64,000 bases of DNA from Leifsonia sp. ZF2019 (GTDB lineage: Bacteria > Actinomycetota > Actinomycetes > Actinomycetales > Microbacteriaceae), in contig NZ_CP065037.1 of the NCBI RefSeq assembly GCF_019924635.1, positions 372,001 through 436,000 on the forward strand. The letters run 5' to 3'. Below the pieces are notes generated by a model. That model was not told the origin of the DNA. It worked only from the letters and a program-made list of their open reading frames with translations, and ran no database searches. Every line of letters begins with the position of its first letter. Within the stretch, counting starts at the first letter, position 1. Positions 9,520 through 17,960 of the stretch are shown here, piece by piece. Both the position numbers and the translations under genes were made by a program.

Positions 9520-10476
9520 TCATCGTGACACCCGGGGGTCGAGGCGGAAATACACGAGGTCGGCGAGGTAGTTCAGGAGCACCACCGTCACCGTGATGAA
9601 GAGGAAGCCGCCCTGCAGCATCGGGTAGTCGCGTTGCAGGACGGCGTTGTAGAGGGCGCGGCCGATGCCGGGCCACGAGAAGATGACCTCGACCAGGATG
9701 GAGCCGCTCACGATCGCGCCGAGCGAGAGCGCGATCTGGGTGATGGTCGGCAGCGCGGCGTTACGGAGTGCGTAGGACGAGATGATGCGCCGTCGCGGCA
9801 GGCCCTTCGCCCGGGCCGTCAGGACGTAGTCCGCGCCGAGCGTCTCGAGCATCGCGGAACGGACGATGAGCGCGTTCTCCGCGTAGAGGGTGAGCACCAG
9901 CGTCAGCACCGGCAGGATCATGTGCCGCAGGGTGTCGACGAACTGCTCGCCCGGTGACAACGCGATCGCGAACGGGTCGTTCATCCCGACGGAGGGCAGC
10001 ACGCCCGCGAACAGGATGAGGATCATCATGCCGAGGAACTGGGTGGGGAACGCGTAGAAGACCACCGCGAGGTTGGTGGAGAGATGATCGCCGATCGTGC
10101 CCCGCCGCACCGCCGAGAACACGCCGACGCCGATGCCGAGGACGATCGCGATGACGGTGCCCGCGGTGACCATCGGAAGTGTGTTCGCGAACGCCTGCCA
10201 GAGGTTCTCCGCCACCGGCTGACGGTTGGCGAACGAGACGCCGAGGTTGCCCTGGAACAGCTGCTGCAGGTAGAGGAGGTACTGCCGCCAGATCGGCTGG
10301 TCCAGCCCGAACTCCACTTCGAGTGCGTGCTTGAGCGCCGGGGACGCGTTGGGGACGCGCGAGATCCGGGTGACGGCGTCGCCCGGCAACACGCGGAACA
10401 GGACGAAATTGATCGTCAACGCGACGAAGATCGTCACGACGGCGAAGAGCGAGCGTTTCCAGACGTACCCTCGCAT
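9520..10476 (-). CDS. Peptide ABC transporter permease, DppB type
   Basis: A 318-residue permease that begins the minus-strand transporter operon. The N-terminal helix and the FRVLPGDAV motif are characteristic of DppB/OppB proteins, as is the following periplasmic helix-forming segment (EVEFGLDQPIWRQYLLYL). The EAA loop is ETLGADYVLTARAKGLPRRRII. Five to six membrane helices are visible. A promoter-like pair lies upstream at 10516-10544. The gene is divergent from the binding-protein gene, so both halves of the transporter can be controlled from the 113-bp gap between them. Confidence 0.95.
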   Translation of the reverse strand: MRGYVWKRSLFAVVTIFVALTINFVLFRVLPGDAVTRISRVPNASPALKHALEVEFGLDQPIWRQYLLYLQQLFQGNLGVSFANRQPVAENLWQAFANTLPMVTAGTVIAIVLGIGVGVFSAVRRGTIGDHLSTNLAVVFYAFPTQFLGMMILILFAGVLPSVGMNDPFAIALSPGEQFVDTLRHMILPVLTLVLTLYAENALIVRSAMLETLGADYVLTARAKGLPRRRIISSYALRNAALPTITQIALSLGAIVSGSILVEVIFSWPGIGRALYNAVLQRDYPMLQGGFLFITVTVVLLNYLADLVYFRLDPRVSR

Positions 10477-10515
10477 CCGGTCTCCTTCCGAGCTTGACCT
10501 CTCGCGGTGGTGGTC

Positions 10516-10544
10516 ATCATACTAAGCGCAATAAGAGTGTGAAA
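10516..10544 (-). promoter_or_regulatory. Putative promoter of the permease-ATPase operon
   Basis: On the minus strand TTTCAC (10539-10544) and TATGAT (10516-10521) are separated by 17 bp, a sigma-70-like arrangement. Transcription would start near 10509, about 33 nt before the DppB-type start codon. The same hexamer TATGAT also occurs between nagB and the GntR gene (5864-5869). Confidence 0.5.
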
Positions 10545-10589
10545 CCGAGCACCGGAATCGAAAAAGCGATCTCACGAGGGAAGGTTTAC

Positions 10590-12233
10590 ATGAAGGTAAT
10601 ACGCGCCCTGGCCGCGGCCGCCGCTCTGGCGGCGACCGCGGGGCTGATGACGGCCTGCTCCCCGTCCGGATCCAGCGACACGGTCCTGCGCATCGGCGCC
10701 AGCGCCACGATCGACTCGCTGAACCCGTTCGTGTCGAGCTCGGACTACAGCAGCGTCGTCTACGAGTACGTCTATCCGCACCTCACCGAGTACGACACGA
10801 AGGACCTCTCCCTCGTCCCGTCGTTCGCGACCTCGTGGTCGACCTCCGCGGACGGCAAGACCTGGACCTTCGACACCGTCACCGGCGCGTCCTGGTCGGA
10901 CGGCAAGCCGTTGACCGCCGAGGACGCCGCCTTCACGATGTCGATGATCATCGCGCACAAGGACGGTCCGACCGGCCAGCTCGCCGGCTTCGTCAACCAC
11001 ATGACGTCCGCCGTCGCCACCGACGACCACACCCTCGCGGTCACCTACGATCAGCCGGTCGGGAACGTGCTCGCGCAGCTCCAGCAGCTGCCGATCCTCC
11101 CCGAGCACGTCTGGAAGAAGCTCGCCGCCGGCGACGGCAAGGAGATCACCTCCTTCCAGAACGGTGCACCGATGGTCTCGGGCGGCCCGTTCGAGCTCAC
11201 GCAGTACAAGAAGGACCAGCTCGCGCTCTTCCAGGCCAACCCGAAGTGGTGGGGGAAGACGAAGCCTACGATCACCGGCTTCGGCCTGCAGTTCTTCGCC
11301 AACGACGACGCCATGGTCACCGCCCTCAAGACGGGGCAGGTCGACATGATCGGGGAGTCCACGCCGGCGACGGCGGTCGCGTCGCTGAAGAAGGCCGGCA
11401 TGGTCGTCGACACGGCGCCGTCGGTCGGGTTCTACGACTTCATCATCAACACGAACCCGAAGAAGAAGAACCACCCCGAGCTGCTCGACCCGAAGGTGCG
11501 GGAGGCGTTCGAGTACGCGATGGACCGGGAGTCGATGGTCAAGACCGCCTGGCTCGGCCTGGCCACACCGGGGTCGACGATCGTCTCGCCGGCCAGCGGC
11601 TGGCACGACGACTCCATCCAGGGGCTTCCGTTCGACCTCACCAAGGCCAACGCCATCCTCGACTCGCTCGGCTACACCAAGGGATCGGACGGGATCCGCG
11701 TCGCCGACGGCCACCCGATGGCCTACGACGTCATCTTCCCGACCGAGATCAACGGGGCGGGGGACCGCATGTTCCAGATCATCCAGAACGACCTCCAGCA
11801 GGCCGGGGTGAAGCTGACCATGCGCAAGATGGACACCGACGCGGCCACCACCGCGATCAACGGTCCCGGCAACACCTACGACGAGTTCGACCTCGCGATG
11901 TGGGACTGGATCCCGCCGGTCGACCCCGACTTCCAGCTGAGCGTGCTGACGTGCGCGCAGTGGGGGAACAACAACGACAGCGGCTACTGCAACCCCGCCT
12001 ACGACGCCCTCTACGCCCAGCAGGCGGTCGCCCCCGACCGGGAGGCCCGGCAGGCGATCATCGACCAGATGCAGAAGATCGCGTTCGACGACCGGCCCTA
12101 CATCGCGCTCGTCAATCAGAACGTCGTCGAGGCGCACTCCCCGAAGTGGACGGGCTTCCTGCTCTCGCCGCTGGTCGGCTCCGTCAACAACCTGTCGACG
12201 CAGACGCTCCTCGGCGTCCACCGGGTCAAGTGA
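10590..12233 (+). CDS. Peptide ABC transporter substrate-binding lipoprotein (SBP family 5)
   Basis: A 547-residue extracytoplasmic binding protein. The start is ATG 10590, preceded by a GAGGGAAGG ribosome site; upstream codons in frame carry no signal peptide. Residues 1-23 form a lipoprotein signal ending in LMTAC, a slightly unusual lipobox with Met at -3 and lipid attachment at Cys23. The mature part has the SBP_bac_5 blocks (DSLNPFVSSSDYSS, LVPSFATSWSTSADGKTWTF, GGPFELTQYKKDQLALFQANPKWWG). It delivers substrate to the divergently encoded permeases. Its stop overlaps the ATG of an M17 aminopeptidase (TGATG), tying peptide capture to intracellular peptide cleavage. Confidence 0.95.
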   Translation: MKVIRALAAAAALAATAGLMTACSPSGSSDTVLRIGASATIDSLNPFVSSSDYSSVVYEYVYPHLTEYDTKDLSLVPSFATSWSTSADGKTWTFDTVTGASWSDGKPLTAEDAAFTMSMIIAHKDGPTGQLAGFVNHMTSAVATDDHTLAVTYDQPVGNVLAQLQQLPILPEHVWKKLAAGDGKEITSFQNGAPMVSGGPFELTQYKKDQLALFQANPKWWGKTKPTITGFGLQFFANDDAMVTALKTGQVDMIGESTPATAVASLKKAGMVVDTAPSVGFYDFIINTNPKKKNHPELLDPKVREAFEYAMDRESMVKTAWLGLATPGSTIVSPASGWHDDSIQGLPFDLTKANAILDSLGYTKGSDGIRVADGHPMAYDVIFPTEINGAGDRMFQIIQNDLQQAGVKLTMRKMDTDAATTAINGPGNTYDEFDLAMWDWIPPVDPDFQLSVLTCAQWGNNNDSGYCNPAYDALYAQQAVAPDREARQAIIDQMQKIAFDDRPYIALVNQNVVEAHSPKWTGFLLSPLVGSVNNLSTQTLLGVHRVK

Positions 12234-13735
12234 TGGCGACGACGATCGCGGCGATCGACGTCGATGGCATCGCCGCGACGCTCGCCGCCCGGCCGGAGGC
12301 TGCCCTCGCGGTCGCGGTGCGCCGCGCGGAAGGGGGGCTCGCGGGAGGGGCGGGTGCGGCGGCCGCCGCGCGCCTGCTCGGCGTCGACGTGGTCGCGCTC
12401 GCCGGGGCGGCGCTTCCGCGGGAGCATTCGATCTTCACGACGGGCGTGGTCGCCGTGCCGTCGGCGGACGCCGTGCGCCGGGTCGTGGTCGTCGACATCG
12501 GCGAGCTCCCGCCCGGGCGGGTTCTGTCCGGCGACGCCCTGTTCGGGGCGGCGCTCGCCGCGTCCCGCGCGGCCGACGGCGCGATCGTCTCGCTGCTCGG
12601 CCTCGAGGTGGCGGACGCCGCCGGCCTCCGGCTGGTCGCTGAGGGGCACGCAGCGGGAGCCTGGCGCTATCGGCGGGAGGGCGCGCCCCTCGTCGCGCGT
12701 GCCGAGGCGGAGTGCGTGATCGCGACCACGGGCATCGCCGACGCCGCACGCATCCTCCACCGGGCACGGATCGCGGCCGACGCCGTCGCCTGGGTGCGCA
12801 CGGTGGTGGAGACGCCGCCCAACCTCCTGGGACCCCGGGCGTTCGCCGACGCCGTCGCGTCCTTCGCGGCCGACTGCGCGGGGGACGCGGTCTCGATCGC
12901 CGTGTGGGACGAGGCGACGCTCGCCGAGCGCGGGTTCGGCGGGACCCTGGGAGTGGGGAGCGGGAGCGTGAATCCGCCCCTCGTGATCGAACTGCGCGTG
13001 AACGGCTCCGGCCTCGTCACCGCTCTCGCTGGCAAGGGGATCACGTTCGATTCCGGCGGTCTCAACCTGAAGCGCGATCTCGGCGAGATCTCGTGGATGA
13101 AGACCGACATGGCCGCCGCCGCCGCGGTCGCCGCCGCGGTCATCGCCGCGGCCGCGCTCGGCGGATCCGGCCCTCTGCACGCTGTGCTCCCGGTGGCGGA
13201 GAACATGCCGGGCGGCCGGGCGCAGCGCCCGGGAGACGTCGTGCGGCACCCGGACGGGCGCACGACCGAGGTGGTCGACACCGACTGCGAGGGGCGGCTG
13301 GTGCTCGCCGACGCTCTGGCCTGGCTCGTCGCCGCACGGCCCGCGCGCGTGATCGATGTCGGGACCCTGACCGACTCGGGGGCGGTCGGCACGGCCTTCT
13401 GGGGGTGCTGGGGGACGTCGGCGGTCCTCGCGGAGGAGGTGCTCGCTGCGGGGAGGGCGGCCGCCGACCCCGGTTGGTCGCTTCCGCTCCACGAGTCGTA
13501 TGCCGAGCTGCTGACATCCCGGGTGGCGGACATCGCCAACACGTCGGTCGAGGGGCCGGACACGGGTCAGCTGGCCGCGACCTACCTGCGCGCATTCGTC
13601 GGGGACGTGCCGTGGGTGCACATCGACAACGGCTCCTCCGCGTGGCTCGAACGGGACGCCGCGCCGTGGCCGGCCGGTCCGACGGCGACTCCCGTGCGTG
13701 CCTTGATCGAGCTGCTCGTCTCCGCGGGGGAGTGA
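12233..13735 (+). CDS. M17-family leucyl aminopeptidase
   Basis: A 500-residue cytosolic, two-metal aminopeptidase (leucyl aminopeptidase/PepA family) that removes N-terminal residues from peptides. The C-terminal catalytic domain has GKGITFDSGGLNLK (metal Lys and Asp), MKTDM (metal Asp) and DTDCEGRLVLADAL, the counterpart of the family signature NTDAEGRLVL with its Asp and Glu ligands. The Cys in place of Ala is a conservative oddity. The N-terminal domain is divergent, as usual for M17. The ATG overlaps the stop of the peptide-binding protein gene by one base, so the peptides it cleaves are probably those imported by this transporter. Confidence 0.93.
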   Translation: MATTIAAIDVDGIAATLAARPEAALAVAVRRAEGGLAGGAGAAAAARLLGVDVVALAGAALPREHSIFTTGVVAVPSADAVRRVVVVDIGELPPGRVLSGDALFGAALAASRAADGAIVSLLGLEVADAAGLRLVAEGHAAGAWRYRREGAPLVARAEAECVIATTGIADAARILHRARIAADAVAWVRTVVETPPNLLGPRAFADAVASFAADCAGDAVSIAVWDEATLAERGFGGTLGVGSGSVNPPLVIELRVNGSGLVTALAGKGITFDSGGLNLKRDLGEISWMKTDMAAAAAVAAAVIAAAALGGSGPLHAVLPVAENMPGGRAQRPGDVVRHPDGRTTEVVDTDCEGRLVLADALAWLVAARPARVIDVGTLTDSGAVGTAFWGCWGTSAVLAEEVLAAGRAAADPGWSLPLHESYAELLTSRVADIANTSVEGPDTGQLAATYLRAFVGDVPWVHIDNGSSAWLERDAAPWPAGPTATPVRALIELLVSAGE

Positions 13736-13771
13736 CCCCGAGGCGGGTGGCTATTCTCCGAGGCATGTCTA

Positions 13772-13784
13772 TATACTCTGTATA
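13772..13784. promoter_or_regulatory. Inverted repeat, possible operator of the aminotransferase operon
   Basis: TATAC-TCT-GTATA is a perfect 5-bp inverted repeat 28 bp before the aminotransferase ATG, in an AT-rich patch that also carries -10-like hexamers (TATACT, TATAAC). A repressor here would block the promoter. Binding by the nearby GntR/UTRA protein is only a guess. Confidence 0.4.
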
Positions 13785-13812
13785 ACAAGTAGCTTCCAGA
13801 GGAAGGTCGGAG

Positions 13813-15159
13813 ATGACGTTCACCACTGCGTTCGCCGAGCGCACCACCGCGACGAAGGCGCTCTTCGAGCGAGCCAAGGTCACCATCCCGGGAGGCGCGG
13901 GCAGCACCGCCCGCCTCCCGCGCAACGGCTGGAAGCCGTACCCGCTCTTCATGGCGGAGGGGCAGGGGTCGCGCCTGCGCGATGTCGACGGCAACGAGTA
14001 CATCGACTACCTGCTCGGCCTCGGCCCGATGATCCTCGGCCACCGCCACCCGCAGGTCACCCAGGCGGTGACCGACGCGATCGCCGAGCTCGGAACGTGC
14101 TTCGGCCTGCCGTACGAGCTCGAGATCGAAGCGGCGGAGAAGGTCGTCGCCGCCGTTCCGGGGATCGACCAGGTGCGCTTCACCAACTCCGGCTCGGAGG
14201 CGGTGGGGACGGCGGTGCGCCTGGCCCGCGCCACCACCGGTCGGCGGCTCATCGTCCGTTTCGAGGGCCACTACCACGGCTGGCAGGACACGGTGTACTG
14301 GTCCAACCACGTCGACCCCGCGCTCGCCGGCCCGATCGACCACCCCCGCCCGGTCGCGATGGGCGGCGGCGTGCCCGCCGAACTGCAGGACACTCTCGTC
14401 GTGCTCAGCTGGAACGACCCGGAGAGCTTCATCGCCCTGATGGAGACCCGCGGGCACGAAGTCGCCGCCGTGCTCACGGAGCCCGCCGTCTTCAACACCG
14501 GCTGCATCCTCCCGGAGCCGGGCTACCTCGAACTCCTGCGCGAGCAGACGAAGAAGCACGGCGCATTGCTCATCTTCGACGAGGTCATCACCGGATTCCG
14601 GTTCGCCCGAGGCGGCGCCCAGGAGTGGTTCGGCGTCAACGCCGACCTGGTCACCTTCGCCAAAGGCATCGGCGGCGGGTTCCCGGTCGCAGCGATCGGG
14701 GGGACCACCGAGGCGATGCGCCTCATCGCCGACGGCACCTACTCGCACTCCGGAACCTACAACGCCAACGTCGTCCAGTGCGCCGCCGTCTCGGCGACGA
14801 TGGACGTGCTCTCCGAGCCGGGCCTCTATGAGCGCCAGCGCGCCCTCGGCAACCGCCTGGCCCGGGGGCTGGAGACCATCGCCACGGCGAAGGGCGTTGA
14901 CGCCTACGTCGAGGGAATCGGGACCGTTTTCCAGCTCTGGTTCGCCGATCGGCCCATCCGCAACTGGCGTGACGCGGCGGCGCACGCGCGCGAAGACATC
15001 TTCACCCGCTGGTACGAGGAGATGGTGGTGCGAGGCGTGCTGTTCCACCCGCTCCAGTTCGAGAACCTGTTCGTCTCGCTGGTGCACTCGGACGAGGACA
15101 TCGACGCGACGCTGAACGCCGCGGAGGACGCCCTGAGCGTGGTCGCGCGCGAGTTCTAG
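13813..15159 (+). CDS. Class III PLP aminotransferase, glutamate-1-semialdehyde aminomutase-like
   Basis: A 448-residue fold-type I PLP enzyme of the GSA-aminomutase/omega-aminotransferase branch. Visible are NSGSEAVGTAVRLAR for cofactor phosphate, FEGHYHGW, the IFDEVITGFR block with the PLP-pyridine Asp, and TFAKGIGGGFP with the Schiff-base Lys284. True HemL has a defined partner set (hem genes) absent here. The neighbours are instead a sugar kinase, a LysA-like decarboxylase and a peptidase, so I infer a catabolic aminotransferase or aminomutase acting on an amino acid or amino sugar. A GGAAGG-type ribosome site precedes the ATG. It opens a four-gene operon. Confidence 0.88.
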   Translation: MTFTTAFAERTTATKALFERAKVTIPGGAGSTARLPRNGWKPYPLFMAEGQGSRLRDVDGNEYIDYLLGLGPMILGHRHPQVTQAVTDAIAELGTCFGLPYELEIEAAEKVVAAVPGIDQVRFTNSGSEAVGTAVRLARATTGRRLIVRFEGHYHGWQDTVYWSNHVDPALAGPIDHPRPVAMGGGVPAELQDTLVVLSWNDPESFIALMETRGHEVAAVLTEPAVFNTGCILPEPGYLELLREQTKKHGALLIFDEVITGFRFARGGAQEWFGVNADLVTFAKGIGGGFPVAAIGGTTEAMRLIADGTYSHSGTYNANVVQCAAVSATMDVLSEPGLYERQRALGNRLARGLETIATAKGVDAYVEGIGTVFQLWFADRPIRNWRDAAAHAREDIFTRWYEEMVVRGVLFHPLQFENLFVSLVHSDEDIDATLNAAEDALSVVAREF

Positions 15160-15196
15160 AGTGGGCGCACCGGGAGACGACGGCGAAAGGACACGA

Positions 15197-16660
15197 GTGA
15201 CGGACCAGGGCGAGCTGTCCATCGGACTCGACTTCGGCACGAGCGGCGCCAAAGCGCTGGCCGTCTCCCGCGATGGCGGAGTGGTCGCCCGCTCCGCCAT
15301 GCCCTACCCGACCCGCCGCCCCGAGCCGGACGCCGCCGAGCAGGATCCCGGCGACTGGATCCGCGCCCGCGACGGCGTGCTGGCGGACCTCGCGGCACAG
15401 ACCGACCCGACCCGGTGGGGGGCACTCGCCCTCTCGGCGATGCTCCCCACCCTGGTCGAGCTCGACCCGGCAGGCCGGCCGATCGCCCCCGCCATCACCT
15501 GGGAGGACGGCCGGGCCGATCCGGAAGGTCGACGCATCGCGGCGGCAGCGGGGGAGGCCGCCGTCTACCGGACGACGGGACAGCGTCTCGACGGCCGGTA
15601 CCTGCTGCCGATGCACGCCCGACTCGCGCGCGGGGGCGTCCACGAGGACACGACGATCGCGGGGGCCAAGGACTTCCTGTTCTCGTCACTCACCGGGCGC
15701 CTCCTCACCGATCCCAGCACTGCGGCGGGTACGGGCGGCTGGGCGCTCCGCGGTGGCTGGAACGCCGCCGTGCTCGCTGCCGCCGGCGTCGCCGCCGATC
15801 GGCTCCCGGAGGTCGCCGCGGCGATCAGCGCGGTGCCGCTGCGACCCGAGCTCGCCGCGCTCTGGGGCTGCCGGCCCGGGCTCCCGGTCGTGCTGGGAGC
15901 CGCCGACTCGGTCCTCGGCGCCTACGGGCTCGGCGTGCGCTCGCCGGGGACCGTCGCCTACATCGCCGGGACGAGCACGGTGATCCTCGGCTGGTCGGCC
16001 TCCCCCGATCCCGACCCCCAGGGACGGTATCTCGTCACGCCGATGGCCGACGACGGCTACGGTCTCGAGATGGATCTGATGGCCACGGGCTCCGCGTTGT
16101 CCTGGCTAGCGGGGCTGCTCGGGGTCAGCGGCGGCGCACCCGCCGTCATGGCCCTCGCCGACGAGGGTTCCCTGCTCGACGCGCCCCTGGTGCTCCCGTA
16201 CCTGTCGCCCGGAGAGCAGGGCGCCCTCTGGGATCCCACGCTGTTCGGCGCCGTGGAGGGCCTCACCCTGCGGACCACCGGCGCCGATATCGCCCGCGGC
16301 CTGATCGCCGGGATCGTCGCCGAGTCCCGGCGCTGTCTGGCGGCCCTCGCCGAGACGGAGGGCGCCGGCGCCGGGCCCGTCGTCGTCAGCGGACGGGGCG
16401 GCTCCTCCCGCGCGTTTCGCCAGGCGCTCGCCGACGCGAGCGGCCGCACGGTGCTCCACGACCCCGGAGAGCAGGACCACTCCGCACTCGGGGCCGCCCT
16501 GCTGGCCGGGCGCTCCGCGCTCGGCTGGCCGGACGAATCCGCCGTGCGCCGTGACGCCTTCGTCGCCGTGCGCCCGGAGCCGTCCGGCGTGGCCGCCTGG
16601 ACCGAACGCTACGAACGCCACGAACGCGCACGACTCGCCCAGCGCGCCCGCCTCGCCTGA
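15197..16660 (+). CDS. FGGY-family carbohydrate kinase (xylulokinase-like)
   Basis: A 487-residue sugar kinase of the ASKHA/FGGY superfamily. The N-terminal phosphate-1 loop GLDFGTSGAKALAV, the LSAMLPTLVELDPAGRPIAPAITWEDGR substrate-domain block (key words LPTLVELD, ITWEDGR) and the C-terminal SGRGGSSRAFRQALADASGR adenosine motif are present. I chose GTG 15197 because GAAAGG precedes it at a good distance; GTG 15161, two bases after the upstream stop, would add 12 residues. FGGY kinases phosphorylate pentuloses, polyols and related sugars; the substrate cannot be told from sequence. Presence beside an aminotransferase and peptidases suggests a sugar moiety released from a glycosylated peptide or amino compound (inference). 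Confidence 0.88.
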   Translation: MTDQGELSIGLDFGTSGAKALAVSRDGGVVARSAMPYPTRRPEPDAAEQDPGDWIRARDGVLADLAAQTDPTRWGALALSAMLPTLVELDPAGRPIAPAITWEDGRADPEGRRIAAAAGEAAVYRTTGQRLDGRYLLPMHARLARGGVHEDTTIAGAKDFLFSSLTGRLLTDPSTAAGTGGWALRGGWNAAVLAAAGVAADRLPEVAAAISAVPLRPELAALWGCRPGLPVVLGAADSVLGAYGLGVRSPGTVAYIAGTSTVILGWSASPDPDPQGRYLVTPMADDGYGLEMDLMATGSALSWLAGLLGVSGGAPAVMALADEGSLLDAPLVLPYLSPGEQGALWDPTLFGAVEGLTLRTTGADIARGLIAGIVAESRRCLAALAETEGAGAGPVVVSGRGGSSRAFRQALADASGRTVLHDPGEQDHSALGAALLAGRSALGWPDESAVRRDAFVAVRPEPSGVAAWTERYERHERARLAQRARLA

Positions 16661-16676
16661 CCCTGCGGAGGAGACC

Positions 16677-17960
16677 ATGAACGACACCCTCACCCCGGCC
16701 GACATCGACCTGACCCTGTACCCGGAGGGCACCCGACTCGACGACGACGGGCGGCTCCTCATCGGCGGGTGCGCCGTCGCGGATCTCGCGGACCGGTACG
16801 GCACACCCGCCTACCTCATCGACGAAGGCGCATTGCGGCGGCGTGCCCGAGCGTACGTGCAGGCGTTCCGCGACCGGCACCCCGCATCCCTGGTGCTGTT
16901 CGCCTCGAAGAGCTTCCCCTCCGCCTCGGTCATCGGGGTCGTCGCCGAAGAAGGCTGCGGCACCGACACCGCGGCCGCCGGGGAGCTGCGGCTCGCGCTC
17001 GCCGCCGGCGCCGACCCGGCTCTCGCGGTCTTCCACGGCAACGCCAAGACCGACGACGACATCCGCACGGCCGTGGACGCCCGCGTGCGCTACATCGTGA
17101 TCGACAACCTGGACGACGTGGAACGCATCGCGCGCATCGCCACCGAGCCGGTGCCGGTCCTGCTGCGGGTCAGCCCGTCGCTGGAGGCGCACACCCATGC
17201 GGCGATGATGACCGGGCACGACACCTCCAAATTCGGAGTCCCGCCGGAGCAGGTCGCCGACACGATCGCCGCGATCCGTCGCGAGCCGATGCTCGATCTG
17301 CGCGGCCTGCACGCCCACGTGGGCTCCCAGCTGCTCGACCTCGACCAGTTCGAGGCCGAGGTGCAGGCACTGGCCGCGTTCGAACGGTTCGGCGTGTACG
17401 ACCTCGGCGGCGGGCTCGGCGTGCGTTACGTGTCGGACGACGTCGCGCCGTCGGTGGAGGAGTACGCCGACCGTGTGGTGGCAGCGGTGCACCGGCACCT
17501 GGGTCGGGACGTCGAACTGCTCGTCGAGCCCGGGCGGTCGATGGTGGCCCGCAGCGGGGTGACGGCGTATCGCATCGTCACGGTCAAGCACGGTGGACGG
17601 GTGCACGCCGCCGTCGACGGCGGCATGGGCGACAACCTCGAGGTCTCGCTCTACGGCCAGGCGTTCACCCCCTCCGTCATCGACCGCTCCGGACCCGCCG
17701 AGACGGTGGACGTCGTCGGACGGCACTGCGAGTCGGGCGACTATCTCGCCAACGACGTCCGCGTGGTGAGCCCCCGGGTCGGCGACCTCCTCACCGTCCC
17801 GGTCACGGGGGCGTACTGCTACACGATGTCCAACAACTACAACGCCGCGCTGCGACCGCCGGTCGTATTCTGCGACGACGGGCGATCGCGGCTGGCGGTC
17901 CGCCGCGAGACGTTCGACGACCTGCTGCGGCGCGAGCAACTGCTCGGGGCCGGCGAGTGA
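16677..17960 (+). CDS. Diaminopimelate decarboxylase-like PLP enzyme (fold type III)
   Basis: A 427-residue alanine-racemase-fold decarboxylase. It has the PLP Lys78 in LFASKSFPS, HAHVGSQ, DLGGGLGVRY, EPGRSMVA and the C-terminal pair RHCESGDYL and GAYCYTMSNNYN that close the dimer active site in LysA-type enzymes. The ATG at 16677 follows GGAGGAGA. LysA makes L-lysine from meso-diaminopimelate, but the gene lies in a catabolic context with no lysine-biosynthesis neighbours, and relatives decarboxylate other diamino or D-amino acids. I therefore do not call it lysA. Its stop overlaps the next GTG start by 4 bp. Confidence 0.88.
   Translation: MNDTLTPADIDLTLYPEGTRLDDDGRLLIGGCAVADLADRYGTPAYLIDEGALRRRARAYVQAFRDRHPASLVLFASKSFPSASVIGVVAEEGCGTDTAAAGELRLALAAGADPALAVFHGNAKTDDDIRTAVDARVRYIVIDNLDDVERIARIATEPVPVLLRVSPSLEAHTHAAMMTGHDTSKFGVPPEQVADTIAAIRREPMLDLRGLHAHVGSQLLDLDQFEAEVQALAAFERFGVYDLGGGLGVRYVSDDVAPSVEEYADRVVAAVHRHLGRDVELLVEPGRSMVARSGVTAYRIVTVKHGGRVHAAVDGGMGDNLEVSLYGQAFTPSVIDRSGPAETVDVVGRHCESGDYLANDVRVVSPRVGDLLTVPVTGAYCYTMSNNYNAALRPPVVFCDDGRSRLAVRRETFDDLLRREQLLGAGE

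Noticed and set aside
13813..15159. Calling the aminotransferase hemL (glutamate-1-semialdehyde aminomutase)
   Set aside because: No heme-synthesis genes nearby and an inducible-looking catabolic operon; related class III enzymes share the same motifs.
13582..15300. 572-codon minus-strand frame opposite the aminotransferase
   Set aside because: Composition is that of an antisense shadow; the plus strand carries an intact PLP enzyme with all motifs.
16677..17960. Calling the decarboxylase lysA
   Set aside because: The motifs fit, but the neighbours are catabolic and relatives act on other amino acids; the sequence alone does not decide.
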